Source: Cerioporus squamosus (Eukaryota > Basidiomycota > Agaricomycetes > Polyporales > Polyporaceae). From it: DNA of 64,000 nucleotides. Location of the stretch: positions 1 through 64,000 of the forward strand of contig JABYQS010000189.1 in NCBI GenBank assembly GCA_022592435.1. The letters are read 5' to 3'. Each line of letters opens with the position of its first letter. The stretch's first letter is position 1. The notes beneath the pieces are model-generated. The model was not told the DNA's origin. It searched no databases and saw nothing but the letters and a program-made list of their open reading frames with translations. Positions 10,983-22,633 of the stretch are shown in pieces. Position numbers and translations under genes: made by a program.

Positions 10983-12507
10983 TTAATCCTTCTCGTTATC
11001 TCCCCAGTCCTTGTCGTTAGGATCCCAGTACGCCCTATGAAGTCATCAAGGTCAGTCAACTCAACTCTGCAACACTGATGATGACTTACGGCGGAAGGTC
11101 CAGCGTCGGAGACGGTGCGTTCTCGCCATCCTTTCCCTCCGGCTGCTCCTTCGGAAGCGCGTTGTCAATGCCCGAAGTCACCGTCACGGGCACCTCAAGC
11201 TTCAAGTCGTTCCCAATACCTGGGAACGGAACCTTCACGACGAGCCGATACTGCGACGAACCATATCAGCTTCGAAGACATGTAGAGTACGAACACTTCC
11301 GACAGACACGCACCGAACATTCGATATTGTGCACCGCGAACGTCGGCGGACAGTCCAGCCGGAACGTCGAGTGGAAGACCGCACGCTGAAGCCACGAGCC
11401 CTTGGCATCCGCGCTACCCCCGCTGTCCCCCTGCGCTCCCTTGGCATCCTTCTTGTCTATTGCGAGCTGTCCCTCAACGGGGACCCACTCCTTCACCACC
11501 GGCTCCACCTCGACGGGCCCGGCACACCCGCCGGGCAGCCCAGCCCTCCTCTCCCCAAGAAACACCGCGACGTCCCGGCTCGAGTTGTCCGTGAACGCCT
11601 TCGCGCGCAGCTTCACCTTGCGCTGCAACAAAAACTGGACGCCTTTTGGCTCTGCGGGAACTGGAGGGAAGAGCGGTTTGTCGCTCGGGCATGCGTCGGC
11701 CTTCGAGCGCGGCAGGGGCGCGGTGGTGATCGTAACGCGGATCGTGAACGGTATGTCCGAGAAGAGCGGGAGAACCGGGACGTTCGGAAGCGAGAGCTGG
11801 TGTATACAGTCGTCACAGAGGTCAGAGCGGGCGACACGAAGAGAGAGAGAGAGACAGAGAGATGATAGGACCGCACCTCGACGTGCACCTTCGAGTAGTC
11901 TCCCCAGAACCCCTTCCGGATCCGGTCCTCCTTCTGGAAGGACTTCCACCCATGCGTCGCAGGCTCCGCCTTCAGCTGTGCCCCGAGCTCGTCTTTCGGC
12001 ACCACCGCCAGCGGCACGACGTGCCTCTTTTTCACGTTCAGAAAGCCCTTTCGCACACCGACGGCAGAGAGCGCGTAGCGGATGTCTCCCGTCGAGCCGA
12101 ACACACGGATGCGGAACGACGGCGGGAGCTGCTCGGGGAGCGTGAGGCTGAACGGCACGCGGAGGACGTCCGAGCCCGCGGGAGGGTACGCGCCGCCCCT
12201 TGACCAGAGGATCGAGTCGTCGTGCACAAGTCATATGGTCTCCCAAAGCGAAGTCTTATCTCGGTTGATGAACCTGCAGGTGTCAAGATTCCCCAGTCAG
12301 CTATGTACGATGCTCGAGAGGAACGATCGCGATGGAGACGCACGTCTTGGATGTGCCCCTGAGCCGCAGCTGAACCTCCTCTACATTCTCCTCCTGCAGA
12401 TCCCGAAATTGTATCTCAACCTCGCCCTCGATCTTGCTTCCCGCCGCGTAGATGGCCGGTGGGACATACACAGTCAAAGCAGAGCTCGATGTGAACCTAG
12501 AGAACAT
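10983..12507 (-). pseudogene. Arrestin-like protein copy 2 with a premature stop
   Basis: The exon layout matches copy 1: 12344-12507, 11877-12273, 11314-11796, 11090-11250, 10983-11034. Exons 4 and 5 have exactly the copy 1 lengths (161 and 52 nt). All splice sites and phases fit. Codon 69 (12231-12233, - strand) is TGA at the place where copy 1 encodes Arg, between ETI and LVHDDSILW. Translation would stop after 68 residues, before most of the arrestin fold. The rest is fully open and conserved (GGAYPPAGSDVL, SLPNVPVLPLF, CPPTFAVHNIECS, YWDPNDKDWGDN). A CGA-to-TGA transition would explain the stop. Alternatives are a sequencing error, stop-codon readthrough, or internal initiation giving a shorter arrestin. 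Apart from this codon the gene looks functional. Confidence 0.75.
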
Positions 12508-12925
12508 GGTAGCCAGTAGTCAGTGGGTATAGTAGCCGTCGCGTCTAAGGCGCGGAAGCGAAGGGACTGCAGTCATATAAGACTGTCCTGCTGCTGTCAC
12601 CGCCTCCGTGCTTGATCGGAAGATCGCCGTCATAGCATGGATGTACTGACATTGGGTTGTGCTTGGCAGGCGCGCTTAGGAGCTGCGCCTGTCCGTCGGT
12701 GGCAGATCAGGAGGAGCTACACATCGCACTTGCGGCGATACGACACGGTTGCGCAGCGTAGCCACGAAGCTTGTTGCCACCGAACTGTGGTATACTAGGC
12801 GTTGACGCTACCATGGCTCGAACTCGGTGCGAGGTTCCGGGGCAAGATGGGATGCATAGAACGGGATATGTAGAACATCGAGACCTGCGCCCTAGACGCA
12901 CCTACTAGAACGCTACTCGGAGGCC
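12508..12925. other. Spacer between arrestin copies 2 and 3
   Basis: About 420 bp with the upstream region of copy 2 and the 3' flank of copy 3. Only short frames; nothing supported. Confidence 0.4.
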
Positions 12926-14361
12926 TCAATCCTTCTCGTCTAGGTGGCCCCAGTCGCGGCCACTCGCGTCCCAGTATGCTCTGCAGGACAGAACGTTAGC
13001 AACGATGCCACAGATGCGCGACGAGCACAACGCACGGCGGAAGATCGAGCATCGGCCCAGGCGGCGGCGGCGCTGCAGAGGTCGATCCCTGGACTACTGC
13101 TGGCGGCGTGCGAGACAGCGGTGCGTCGATTCCCGAGACTATTATCACGGGGATGTTGATGTGCACGTCGTTGCCGATCCCGGGGAAGGGCACCTTGAGG
13201 TCCAGGGTGTACTGCACGAAGGTGAACTCTCGCGTGACAACTCGACGACGTAGGACGCACCATGCACTCGATCGTCGGGCTCACGAACGTCGGGGGCACG
13301 CCCAGCCTCACGCTCGTCTGGAACCTCGCGCGCTGCACCCATGTCCCCGTCTCCTCCCCGCCTCCCTCCTCCGAGTCGCCTCCGTGCTGCACGACGACCC
13401 ACTCCTTCGGTAGCAGGTCCGTGTCCACTGCCATCCTGCTCGGGATCGTGTTCGCGCCAAGGAAGTACGCGACGTCGTCGATGGACTCCCTGCTGCGATG
13501 CTTCGCGCGCACCTTCATGTGCCGGACGAGCCGGAAGTCGATCTCGGAGTGGATCGCGGGCGGGGGAGGGAAGATGGGCTTGTTATCGGGGTGTGCGTCG
13601 GCTTTGGCGCGAGTCAGAGGCGCAGTGGTCGTCGTGACGTTGATGATGAACGGGATGTCGGTGAAGAGCGGGAGCACGGGGAGATCGGGGAACACCAGCT
13701 ACGATCCGGTTGACGCAAAGTCGTGAAGCAGAAATTGGTAGGCACTCACCTCGACGTGGGCTGTCGCGTATTCGCCCCACAATCCCCGACGAATCTTCTC
13801 TGTTCGCTCACACTTCCTCCACCCTAGCGAGCCCATGCTGTCTCGAAGCTTTCCGCCCGTCAAGTCCTTGGGCACCACCGCGAGGGGCGTACGCAACTTT
13901 CTGTTGAATTGGAACGTACCCGGGCGAACGCCAACTGCCGTCAGCTCGTACAAGACATACGCGGACTTTCCCCTGCCGCTGTAATGGAACGACGGGGGGA
14001 TGTTGTCGGGGAGGCGGAATCGGAACGGTAAGTGGAGAATGTCTGTGCCTGGAGGAGGGTATGCAGAGCCTTGCGTCCAGAGATCGAGGGAGGTGTATAT
14101 CAGGGGGATCGTTTCGCGAGCAGACGACTTGTCGGCCGAGATCATCCTGAATCGAATACGTAGTGTGATCAGGATACTGCGGAAAGTGAGAGGAGTCAGG
14201 ACGTACGTGTGCACGGAGCCGCGAAGCTTGACATGAACTTGCTGGATTCCCTCCTCCTGCACCCGCCGGAAGTCCACGAGCACTTCACCTTCAACATTGC
14301 TGCCTGCACAGTAAATTGTCGGCGGGATTGAGAGATTGAGAGCCTGGGTCGACGATGGCAT
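12926..14361 (-). CDS. Arrestin-like N-terminal domain protein, copy 3
   Basis: Five exons: 14207-14361, 13750-14146, 13261-13698, 13036-13211, 12926-12980; about 406 residues. It has the same fold signatures as copies 1 and 2 (IYCAGSNVEGEVLVDF, GSAYPPPGTDILHLPF, FPDLPVLPLFTDIP, VPPTFVSPTIEC, VPFPGIGNDVHI), but is the most divergent of the three and has a Pro-rich insert (APPPPGP) before the last exon. The end reads AYWDASGRDWGHLDEKD. The first intron (60 nt, GTACGT...TTCAG) is a multiple of three with no in-frame stop, so retention would add 20 residues. The start is at M-P-S-S, chosen by comparison with copies 1 and 2; an in-frame ATG exists six codons upstream. It is head to head with F-box copy C. 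Confidence 0.83.
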
Positions 14362-15048
14362 TATACCCGGAGGACGCAAGAGCAGACCGTGACTATATCA
14401 CAAACGCAGACCACAGAAGTACTCCAGTGAGGCGATGTTGGGGCGATGTGAGACTTTGAAGCTTGTACCTCGGGTAGGTGAACAGCTCCAGGGTCGGCAT
14501 CGCCGGCAGCTGCGGTCAGCAAGTGCGCATGTTGAAAGTCCTGCTACTGCAGAAACAGCTACTAGCTATGATACGGACTTGACATAGTCCTTGCAAGTTG
14601 CAGATCCTCATGCATGTCGAACGCAGATGAGGTGGGGTGGTGGAAGTGCAAGTTCAAAGTCTGCCGCGGCATCGCCACCTTGAGGGTCCTTGACCGCTAC
14701 CATCATCATGGCTATATCTAAGAGCCGCTTCCGCACTGAAACCCAGCCAGCCTACCACCCTGCGAAGTGTTGGTCAGAAAAACTTGAGAAAAACTGCACA
14801 ATCAGTGCTTGGAATGATCGGACACGCATGTTGCATTGCGTAGTTCAGGCCAGAGTTCTGCCCAAACCCGTAAGTCGCCGTTCTGCCACGTTGTACCTGC
14901 GTTGTATACATAGTACTCACTGCGACCTGCAGGGACACTCTGGGAGTCCCACTATACACCAACTCTATCTGCCACGGTGAGCTCTTCGCGCACATCCGGT
15001 CGAGGGCACGCTTACTAACAACGGACACCAGCCAAAACTCGTTACCCC
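14362..15048. other. Divergent intergenic region between arrestin 3 and F-box copy C
   Basis: About 690 bp that must hold both promoters. Three splice-like pairs on the + strand (donors near 14870 and 14977, acceptors near 14932 and 15031) suggest 5' exons of copy C, but their phases do not yield one open frame to the F-box, so I leave them unassigned. Confidence 0.35.
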
Positions 15049-16862
15049 ATGACACAGCCGGCGGGATGCACAGCGTCAGACGGCGGTCCTATCGCTGTCG
15101 GCAGCCAGGAAGAGGTAGCACGGATCTCTACGATGTCCATATCGCAGGGCCATACGGACCTGCTCCCACAGGTGGTGCAGTCGCGTTTGGAGACATCGAA
15201 GGCGGTAAGTATCGTCTCCCCGTCACTATACCTGCGCTGAACTCAGTGCGAACCCTGTTCAGAATCGCGATGTGCCATACGAGATACTCAATCCCATCTT
15301 CCGTATGACCCAACCGCTACCTCACGAGTACAGTCCGTCGATCGCGCTCGGTCCCAGGAACCCATGGATGGTTGGCCTGCGGACGAAAAAAGCACTCACG
15401 CTAGTCTGCAAGGCCTGGTCGGGACCAGCCACCGCCTTCCTTTACGAGGACGTCGTTCTTCGACGCATGGGACAAGTCTGCGCGTTCGCCAACATGCTCC
15501 TCCACAGCAACTCCGATCGTAACATCACACGGCTCGTGCGGAGCATCCGTCTCGAGGACTGCATTGTACTGCGTCACTGCGCCGACACTGTCCGCCGCAG
15601 CCTAGGTCATATTCTTCGCCAGTGTTCCGCTCTCGAGTCGTTCACCTATCACCCAACCTCACGGTCTCTGTGGCCATTCGATGTCGATCGGAATCCAGGA
15701 GACTCCGACCCGAGCGAGTTCAACATCGATCCTCGTTGGCTCCTTGGTTTCGACCGCCCCAACCTCGGTCCCACTCTCGCCGACCGACTTCAGAATGGCC
15801 TACGTACGTTGGAGATGGACCTATCCGACATCCGCAACGAACGATGGTTCATCGGCCCGCTCTACGCTATGCTAGGCAATGCATCCCACCTCACGTCCCT
15901 CGTGCTCAGTTCTTTCGAATTGAGATGGCATCGAGACGAGTGGCTGTTGAACGCGCCTGTGCTGAAGCTCCCCGCTCTGGAGGCTCTACATATTCACCCC
16001 CAGAATATGCTCTTCTGCGATTGGATGAGCCGAGGTTGGGAGATGCCGCAGCTGAAGAGCCTCACATACCGGTCTGAGATCGATCCTGTCGAGTTCCTGG
16101 AAGCCCACGGCTCCAAGCTGACCTACGCGTTCCTCGAGTGCGGATCACACACCCTATCTGAGCTCTCCCGGCTCGTTCCCATGATAGAACACCTCACGCT
16201 CCCGCTATTCTGCGGTCTGGAAGAACTCGCTATCGACTCCCCGACTCTGCGCTACTTGGACATCATGCGAGAAGGCTATCCCACCTTCAGCAGCTACAAG
16301 AGCGTGTCCTTCGCCTCACATGCCCGCGTCCCTGCTTTGAAGCGCGTCCGGCTCCTGGGATATGGCATGTGGGATATCGCAGCTCGATACCCCAGGGTTT
16401 TCGACCACGAGCTCGTTCCCATCGATGTCAATGGACCTGAATCCCTCCCATGGCGCGGAGCAGCGGCACGCGCACAAGAATACATGGGACGACTGGGTAA
16501 GCGGAGGCGTCGTCCACCGCGTGCACGGCGATGTTTTCCGCCAGAAGTGGTGGGGCGTCGCACACGACCCTAGCTGGTGTCCCGAATACGTATTCCTTGG
16601 TTATGAGTATGGCCTTGCTGCGGACGTGGATCTTGATGAGGACGGCTCGTATGGCAACTCCGAGTCGTCTTCGGACTCGGATTCGGATGCCAGTGGAGAG
16701 ACCGCGAGCGACCACTCCGAAGACACGGAAAGCTCAGGAAGTCCGGTCGACAACATGCAGCTTGACATGGAGGCTGTCCTCCGGATGTTCCGTGTTGGGC
16801 TCGAAGGAGACTTCATGGTTGTGGATGAGCCTGAAGCTGAAGACTCGGGCTCGGACGAGTGA
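15049..16862 (+). CDS. F-box family protein copy C
   Basis: Exon 1 (15049-15204) and exon 2 (from 15263) are joined by a 58-nt phase-0 intron (GTAAGT...TTCAG). Exon 2 encodes the F-box (VPYEILNPIFRMTQP, LVCKAWSG), the repeated middle region (SPTLRYLDIM) and an acidic Ser/Asp tract, and ends in EAVLRMFRVGLEGDF with the stop at 16860-16862. Exon 1 does not resemble the coiled coil of copies B and D, so the true 5' end is uncertain. The frame changes by one base between about 16427 and 16480: GPESLPW is in the first frame and NTWDDWVSGG in the second. Either a 1-nt indel is present or a very short intron (37 nt from 16427, or 49 nt from 16415, to CAG at 16463) is removed. Paralogues have coding sequence there, which favours an indel. 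Confidence 0.7.
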
Positions 16863-17239
16863 TTGGTTCTCGGCAATACATTAATAGTGCGAAAACAGAT
16901 AGGGTACTACGTACAAGATCACTCTACGTACCTATCTGTGCAGTTGTATTACAGCCTCCTCGTTAATGATGACTATGTTTAGTGCTTGAGTATACATATG
17001 GTTGAAGGTTGACGACAAGGACGTTCGAAAGGCCTCTCGGACCGGTGGGCCGTAACGCCGTTACTCCGAGGTTCGGGCGCCTACGTATGATCGTCCATCT
17101 CGTCCACTGCCAGCAACCGCCACGTCTCCGGACAACATCTGTAAGACAAGGTATGTGCGCACACTTCGCGCGATGATAGAACTCATTGAATGGCTTTGAA
17201 TTGCAATATGGGCAGTTTCGAGAGACAACCGCATCCGCG
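16863..17239. other. Intergenic region upstream of F-box copy D
   Basis: About 375 bp of 3' flank of copy C and presumed promoter of copy D. No ORF of interest. Confidence 0.4.
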
Positions 17240-19169
17240 ATGGGGCGAGATTCAGCATCGAAGTCGAAGAGTACCGAAGTTTCACAGGTTCCTCACGAGT
17301 TTATACGGCGACGACGCTGGGATCTCGGAGCAGAAATCACTCACCTGCGCACGGAGAACTCCCAGCTGAAAGCAGATTACGCCGTGCTAGTCGAGGAAAA
17401 CAGCGACTTGGAGAGACGTAACGCTGAGCTCATTCAGGAGATGGCATCCCTGGGTTCCGCGTTAGCACAGGCTCGTCTCCTCCTCTATTCAATGGTATGA
17501 CATCGAACAACAAGTTTTCAGCGAGTCATGGGCTGACTAATGTCATAACGCTCAGACACGCACTCCGGACTACATGGCTCTACCGCAGGAGATCTTGCTC
17601 CGCATCTTTCGGTTCACGCAACCCGACTCGTCCTCGTGCAGCCCCTCTATTATCCACGGCCCACAGAGCCCGTGGCTGGATGCCCTCCGCACCAAGAAGA
17701 CACTGGCATTGGTCTGCAAGACTTGGTCGGCCCCTGCTACCACGCTTCTGTATGAAGAGATCGCGCTGAGACGCATGGGCCAGATAACTGCGCTCGCGAA
17801 CACCTTGCGAGGCGACAACGGCTCCAGCCTGGCAGCGCTTGTGCAGTCCGTCAAGATGGTCGCTTGCGTTGTATGGCCATCCTGCGCGGACGTCGTCCAG
17901 GAAGACCTCGCCTATATCCTCGCTCAATGCTCGAATCTCGCAGCATTCTCGTCTGCACGACATCTTGAAGCACCACTCTCTCACTTCCTCGATGGAACCA
18001 TGACTCCCGGATTCCCCCGATTCCGGCGCGACAGCTACATGCGGCCATCTTACAATCCAACTTGGTTCCTTGATTCCCGTCCGGGTCGAGTCGGGGATTG
18101 TCTGAGGGAGCGGCTCATACGCGGTCTTCGTCATTTGTCCTTGGACCTCGCGACGGATGAACATGGTCGTTGTGTTGAGCACCGGTACCTCAAACCCCTC
18201 TTCCATATGCTCAGCCATGGGACGTATCTTACGTCGCTTATCGTGGGGCGCGTTCATGACCCATGGGATCCAGCGTTCTCCACTTCGTTACCTGAGCTAT
18301 CCTTTCCGGCGCTCAGGAACCTACAAATCGCTATCTCTGAGCGCAGTTTCTATAGCTACGTCGAATCGCGGTGGAGTATGCCAAGGCTTGAAAACCTGGT
18401 AATCGCCCTGTTCGAATTGGACGTCCTGCCGCTCCTCCGTGTCCACGGTTCGAGGTTAACGTATCTCTATTTCGACACTATGTTGCCCTCCCAGAGGCAT
18501 CTCCTTCCCATTCTCTCAAAAGTACTTCCCGCGATATCTCATCTCGTTCTTTGGCTAGGCGTTGCGGAGCTGGATGCACTGAACATCGACTCCCCTACCC
18601 TCCAGTATCTGGACATCTTTTCTACCGAGAAGTATCCCACGATCGAGCTCTTCAAGACCATCGCTCTCGCAAAGGGTGCCTTCGCTCCTCGCCTTCAAAA
18701 CATCCGCCTCATCGGTGGGTCGTGCCATGGCTGGTACACCAGTGAGCCCAACCTGGTAGCGTGTCCACTGCTATGCGACCCGACGCTCCTGCGCGGCGAC
18801 GCCTCTGCGCTCCAGATAGATGACGACCGCATCGCCGACTCGACAGAGTGGACATCGGGAGGGATTCTACACCGATTCGAGAGGGACTTGATCCGGCAAG
18901 AATGGTGGTGTCTCGTACAACAGGACCCGCGCGCGTATGGAAACTCGCCATTCTTTGACGAGGTCGATAGTATTAGCTCGGAATCTGATTCCGACTCTGA
19001 TGCGGACGAAACCTCGTCCTCAGGCTCGGACTCCGCAGCTGAAGACTTCGATGCCGTATATGCAGACGATGAAGGGCCATTCGACCGCGACACCGTTCTG
19101 AACATGTTTCGTCGCGGGCTGGAGGGCGATTATCTGGTATCAGACGACAGCAGCGACGACTCGGAGTGA
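17240..19169 (+). CDS. F-box family protein copy D (intact)
   Basis: Exons 17240-17494 and 17556-19169 with a 61-nt phase-0 intron (GTATGA, branch-like CTGAC, CTCAG); about 622 residues. Order: a basic start (FIRRRRWDL), a coiled coil (about residues 35-85, ENSQLKADYAVLVEENSDLERR), an F-box (MALPQEILLRIFRF to LVCKTWSAPATTLLYEEI, about 92-150), a conserved helix (LRRMGQITALANTL), a long middle region with LRR-like repeats (SPTLQYLDIF), the segment EWTSGGILHRFER, an acidic Ser/Asp tract and the terminal block DRDTVLNMFRRGLEGDYLV. F-box proteins recruit substrates to the SCF complex via Skp1; the substrate is unknown. The ATG at 17240 is the first in frame. This is the only undamaged member of the family here and serves as reference for copies A, B and C. 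Confidence 0.85.
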
Positions 19170-19969
19170 GTTACCTGTCTACCTCGGCTACTTGTTCGAC
19201 AGTTCTGACCCTCTGCACAGTTCTTGATCCTTGCGTCTTTGTCCTCGCTGGTCGCGAGGCAAGAACACTATCGCTTGTTTCCTGTCCAGCCGACCGCTCT
19301 TTCCTCTACTATGATTTCTGATCTCCATTCATCCTCGCCGAGTCTCCCCTTCCGCGCCAAAGCAAGGATCGATGCTGCTCTGCTTCGCCGTCATGTCTGC
19401 GCGATCCCTCGCAGACGTACCAGGCTCACGATACCGCGCGCCCGACGTAATCAAGAGAAGTTTCGGCCCCGGAAGCTACTATGACTCGCGTTTCCTATTA
19501 TTCTGTCGTACGCAATATCTCCCACGAATGTCCTTCTCGAGCGCAGGCAGTGCATCATTGTGGAAAAGGCGCGACCGCGGAGAAAGTCAGGACAGTCAGC
19601 GGCGACACCCGACTACTAGTAGGCCATCACAGCAAATCTTCTGTGAGCTTGCTGCTGGACGCATTGGACGGTAAGCATGCATTGGTGATTGCTCGACTCG
19701 ACGCTCGACGACCACCCTTTCCTGACGGAGGCTCGGGTCTATCGTACCCGCTGCTCTGAGTCTCTGATACCTGCCACATACAAGGCACCGATGGCTGTTA
19801 GTAGTACCTATCACCGCTTTCCATCAGTAATTCTAGAGCACTGGGCCCGACGGTCATTTGACAGTCAAGAAGCCTAATGTCAATGCTCTTCTCGTACAGC
19901 CTTCAGAGACGGCGGGATCTCTTCGCTCGCACTCAGGACGACGACATCCCACCACTCACCCGGATCCCC
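19170..19969. other. Intergenic region, no gene seen
   Basis: Several overlapping open frames (to about 100 codons) but none with splice-consistent or family-like sequence. It separates the F-box block from the membrane-protein cluster. Confidence 0.4.
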
Positions 19970-21267
19970 ATGTCCGCCACTCTCATCGTCGACGACAACG
20001 ACCCCTCCGTCCAATACAACCCCGCATGGGCCCTGACGAAAGGCCCAGGATACGGGCGGGCATACAACCTGACCCTGCACCGCGCAACCGAAGCGGGCCA
20101 AAGTGTCAATCTCGTCTTCCGAGGCAAGCCATCCCATCCCCGCTTCGACGGTCTTTTGAAGCCGCGCGTGCCCCCATATCCGCTGAACCAGACTCTTCTA
20201 GGGAGCGGAATACAAGTCGTGACAATGCGCCAGCCAAGCGTGGACGGGGGCTATCCAGTGACGTCGTACGAGATCGACGGAACGCGCTTCGCGACCGTCA
20301 GCACGCGCTTCGTGCCCGACGGGCCCTCGCAGGCGAACGTCACGGTGTTCGCGAAGCGGGATCTCGTCCTTGGTACGCACATCCTCAACATCACCAACCT
20401 GAATGGGACGCATCCTTCGTCCTTCTGGCTCGACTACTTCATCGTGGACATCTCGCCGACTGCTATCGTGGGAACCACTTCGTCGTCGTCGTCGTCGACT
20501 GCCTCTGCTACTGCCGGCGCGTCCACAGCAGTGCTACTATCAGGACGCATACCAGCTATTGCGGGCGGCGTCGCTGGTGCCTTGCTCGTACTTGTCGCCG
20601 CAATACTCGGTTGTTTGTGGAGGAGACGCCGCAGGAGAGCACGCAGAGGTGATACCCTTCGTCTCTCCTCAAGTACGTGCGAGTCTAACAATCGCGACGC
20701 GTCGCAGAGAAAATGATGCGCGCGAACATCCAGCCATACGTCCCGGTTGTCCGTATCATATCGCAGTACCAAGCGTCGCTCCACAGCCTGGAGAAGGTCC
20801 CTCCCAGCCTTGCAGCAGGCACGCAAAGCCCGTCCGTGTCCACCTCCGATGTCCGTACGCCGGCCGAGCCTGAGGACCCTCCTGCACGATCTGGAGGCCA
20901 TGATCGCCTGAGGAGACCACGCGCGAAGCCAGAACTCGGCACCGGCTCAGGATCTACGCCCTCGGACGCGGGCTTCCCTGGATCTCCAGCTCCGTTGCTA
21001 CTAGCAGAGCCTCGACACCTGGCTCCGCCAGCAGAAACGGTTCCTCAGTCCCCTGCGGCTGGCCTTGTCCTCCCTGACGAGCTCGGGCGAGCACTATCAG
21101 ATGCTCCGCCAGAGGTTCGGTCAAGCGTCATGTCGTTCATGCACACGTTGTTCCTGCAAGGGGGGCAACGGCCGTTCGGAGGCTCCGGGGGCGCGGGAGA
21201 GGTGGATTCTGGAGTGCGGATGTACGATGAGGAGTACGTCCCGCCTCCTCAATATACCACGCAGTGA
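19970..21267 (+). CDS. Single-pass surface protein with PPxY tail, copy a
   Basis: Exons 19970-20123, 20202-20648, 20708-21267; about 386 residues. The ectodomain starts at once with the family signature (LIVDDNDPSVQYNPAW) and has GSGIQVVTM, SYEIDG, and GTHILNITNLNGT followed by FWLDYFIV; I infer a beta-sandwich carbohydrate-binding-like fold. A Ser/Thr stalk and one membrane helix (about 185-210, AIAGGVAGALLVLVAAI) follow, then a stop-transfer run of Arg. The cytoplasmic tail has a conserved helix (LPDELGRALSDAPPEVRSS), the block EVDSGVRM and a terminal PPPQYT (PPxY). No signal peptide, so the helix probably acts as a type III signal anchor. The first intron would use a GC donor (GCAAGC) and is 78 nt, in frame and stop-free, so it may instead be retained. 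Confidence 0.8.
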
Positions 21268-22633
21268 CCTTCCATGCCTTCATGAGGAAGGTTCCTCAGG
21301 TGAGCCAATTATTGGATATCACTTGAAACATGGGCTGACCCATCTTACAGCTGTTTGCAGAGGTCGTGGCCAGACGCTGGTTGCACAGCACGCGTTGTGC
21401 ACGGAAAATTCAGAAATTCAAGATATCTGAACGACTTGTTCGCATGTCCTCTCTGCCTGAGGCGACTATACGAGGCGTGTACAGCCCTTACGAGTATTTA
21501 CGAAGTGTTACAATGAGGAAAACCGGGGACTCTGAGCGAGTCTCGCGCTGTCGTTTATGGGCGCTTACTATCGACCCCAGGGCCTGTGGACATTCTCCAT
21601 CCTCACACGTCGAGAGCTTTTGCAGCACCTTTGAAAGCATCTCAACATAGTTCTATGGTATATAGCCATGCCTGGTGTAAGTTTGGTACAGTGGGAGGGG
21701 GTAGAAACATCCTAAACGGACCTGCGGATGAGTAGTGACCTGGCATTGCTATCTCCGCATTCCGGGTACACAAGGACTCAGAAAAAGTTGGCGCAGACCG
21801 GGGATGCATACTATGGCATGATGAAATGTTGTAGCATGTGTCTACTGGTGTTGTTGAGCAGCGGACGGATTTCCGGTATTTCTTGAATTTCCCGCGTCAA
21901 AAGTGTCTGCGCGTCAGTCGGAGTTGGGCGGACACGACTTCTGCAAACAGCTGTACAGTAGTAGGGAGCCGTCGGACAAGGCTTTAGGACACTCACCGTA
22001 TGGGAACAACAGCCATTACTTATACCCAGATAACAGAGGCTCCGCAACGTTCCCCTTCGTGTTAACTGGCACTACTTGAGCTCCACAAGACTACTGACTC
22101 ACCGCGTCGTAGTACTCCTACGCCCGGTGCTTACGCCCTCCCGATGCCCACAACAGTTTGAGGCTGGTAAACCCCACCAATTGCATACCGTACGGGTTAC
22201 ATACCTTCCGTGAGTTCCATAGTACGGATAGTCGTGGTCAGAAAGCAGAGAAAGGCTCGCAGCGGACGCTTCACAGGACTTGCTGTCGGGTGCTGCCGAG
22301 CCGATCTCGATGCAATCAGCGATCGGGAGCAATCTGAGATTGTGAGACTATGGGCGTCTGCAAGGCCTCCGCCACCGTGAGCGCATCCTCCGAGCTGTCC
22401 TATTCCTCCTCCTCCTCCTCCCCCTCCTCCTCCTCATCGTTCGCTCAGTTCAATGGATCTTGTCACCTAGGCAGACGAAGAACATCTGCACACCTATACT
22501 CTGGGCAACCTTCTACCTCTGTACTCAGTTCGCTGTCAATCCTGAAGTCTGCACGCTCTAGCCAAGGCAGTCAGTACGCGCAACCCAACGAGAACGCTAG
22601 CCGCGTACCTGGTCAGATTATACACATCAAGGG
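21268..22633. other. Long intergenic region; possible minus exon and inverted repeat
   Basis: On the - strand 22210-22332 reads like a 5' exon (MLPIADCIEIG..., ending at a GTATGT donor), but no partner exon can be joined with confidence. About 25 bp at 21350-21375 recur in inverted orientation at about 21935-21960. CT-rich microsatellite-like DNA (about 22405-22440) lies 200 bp before the HDAC start. Confidence 0.35.

Noticed and set aside
14828..15204. Upstream exons joined to F-box copy C
   Set aside because: Donors and acceptors exist, but no combination keeps one frame from an ATG to the F-box.
22405..22440. CCT/CTC-rich tract as a coding Ser repeat
   Set aside because: Upstream of the canonical HDAC start and without splice support; treated as promoter microsatellite.
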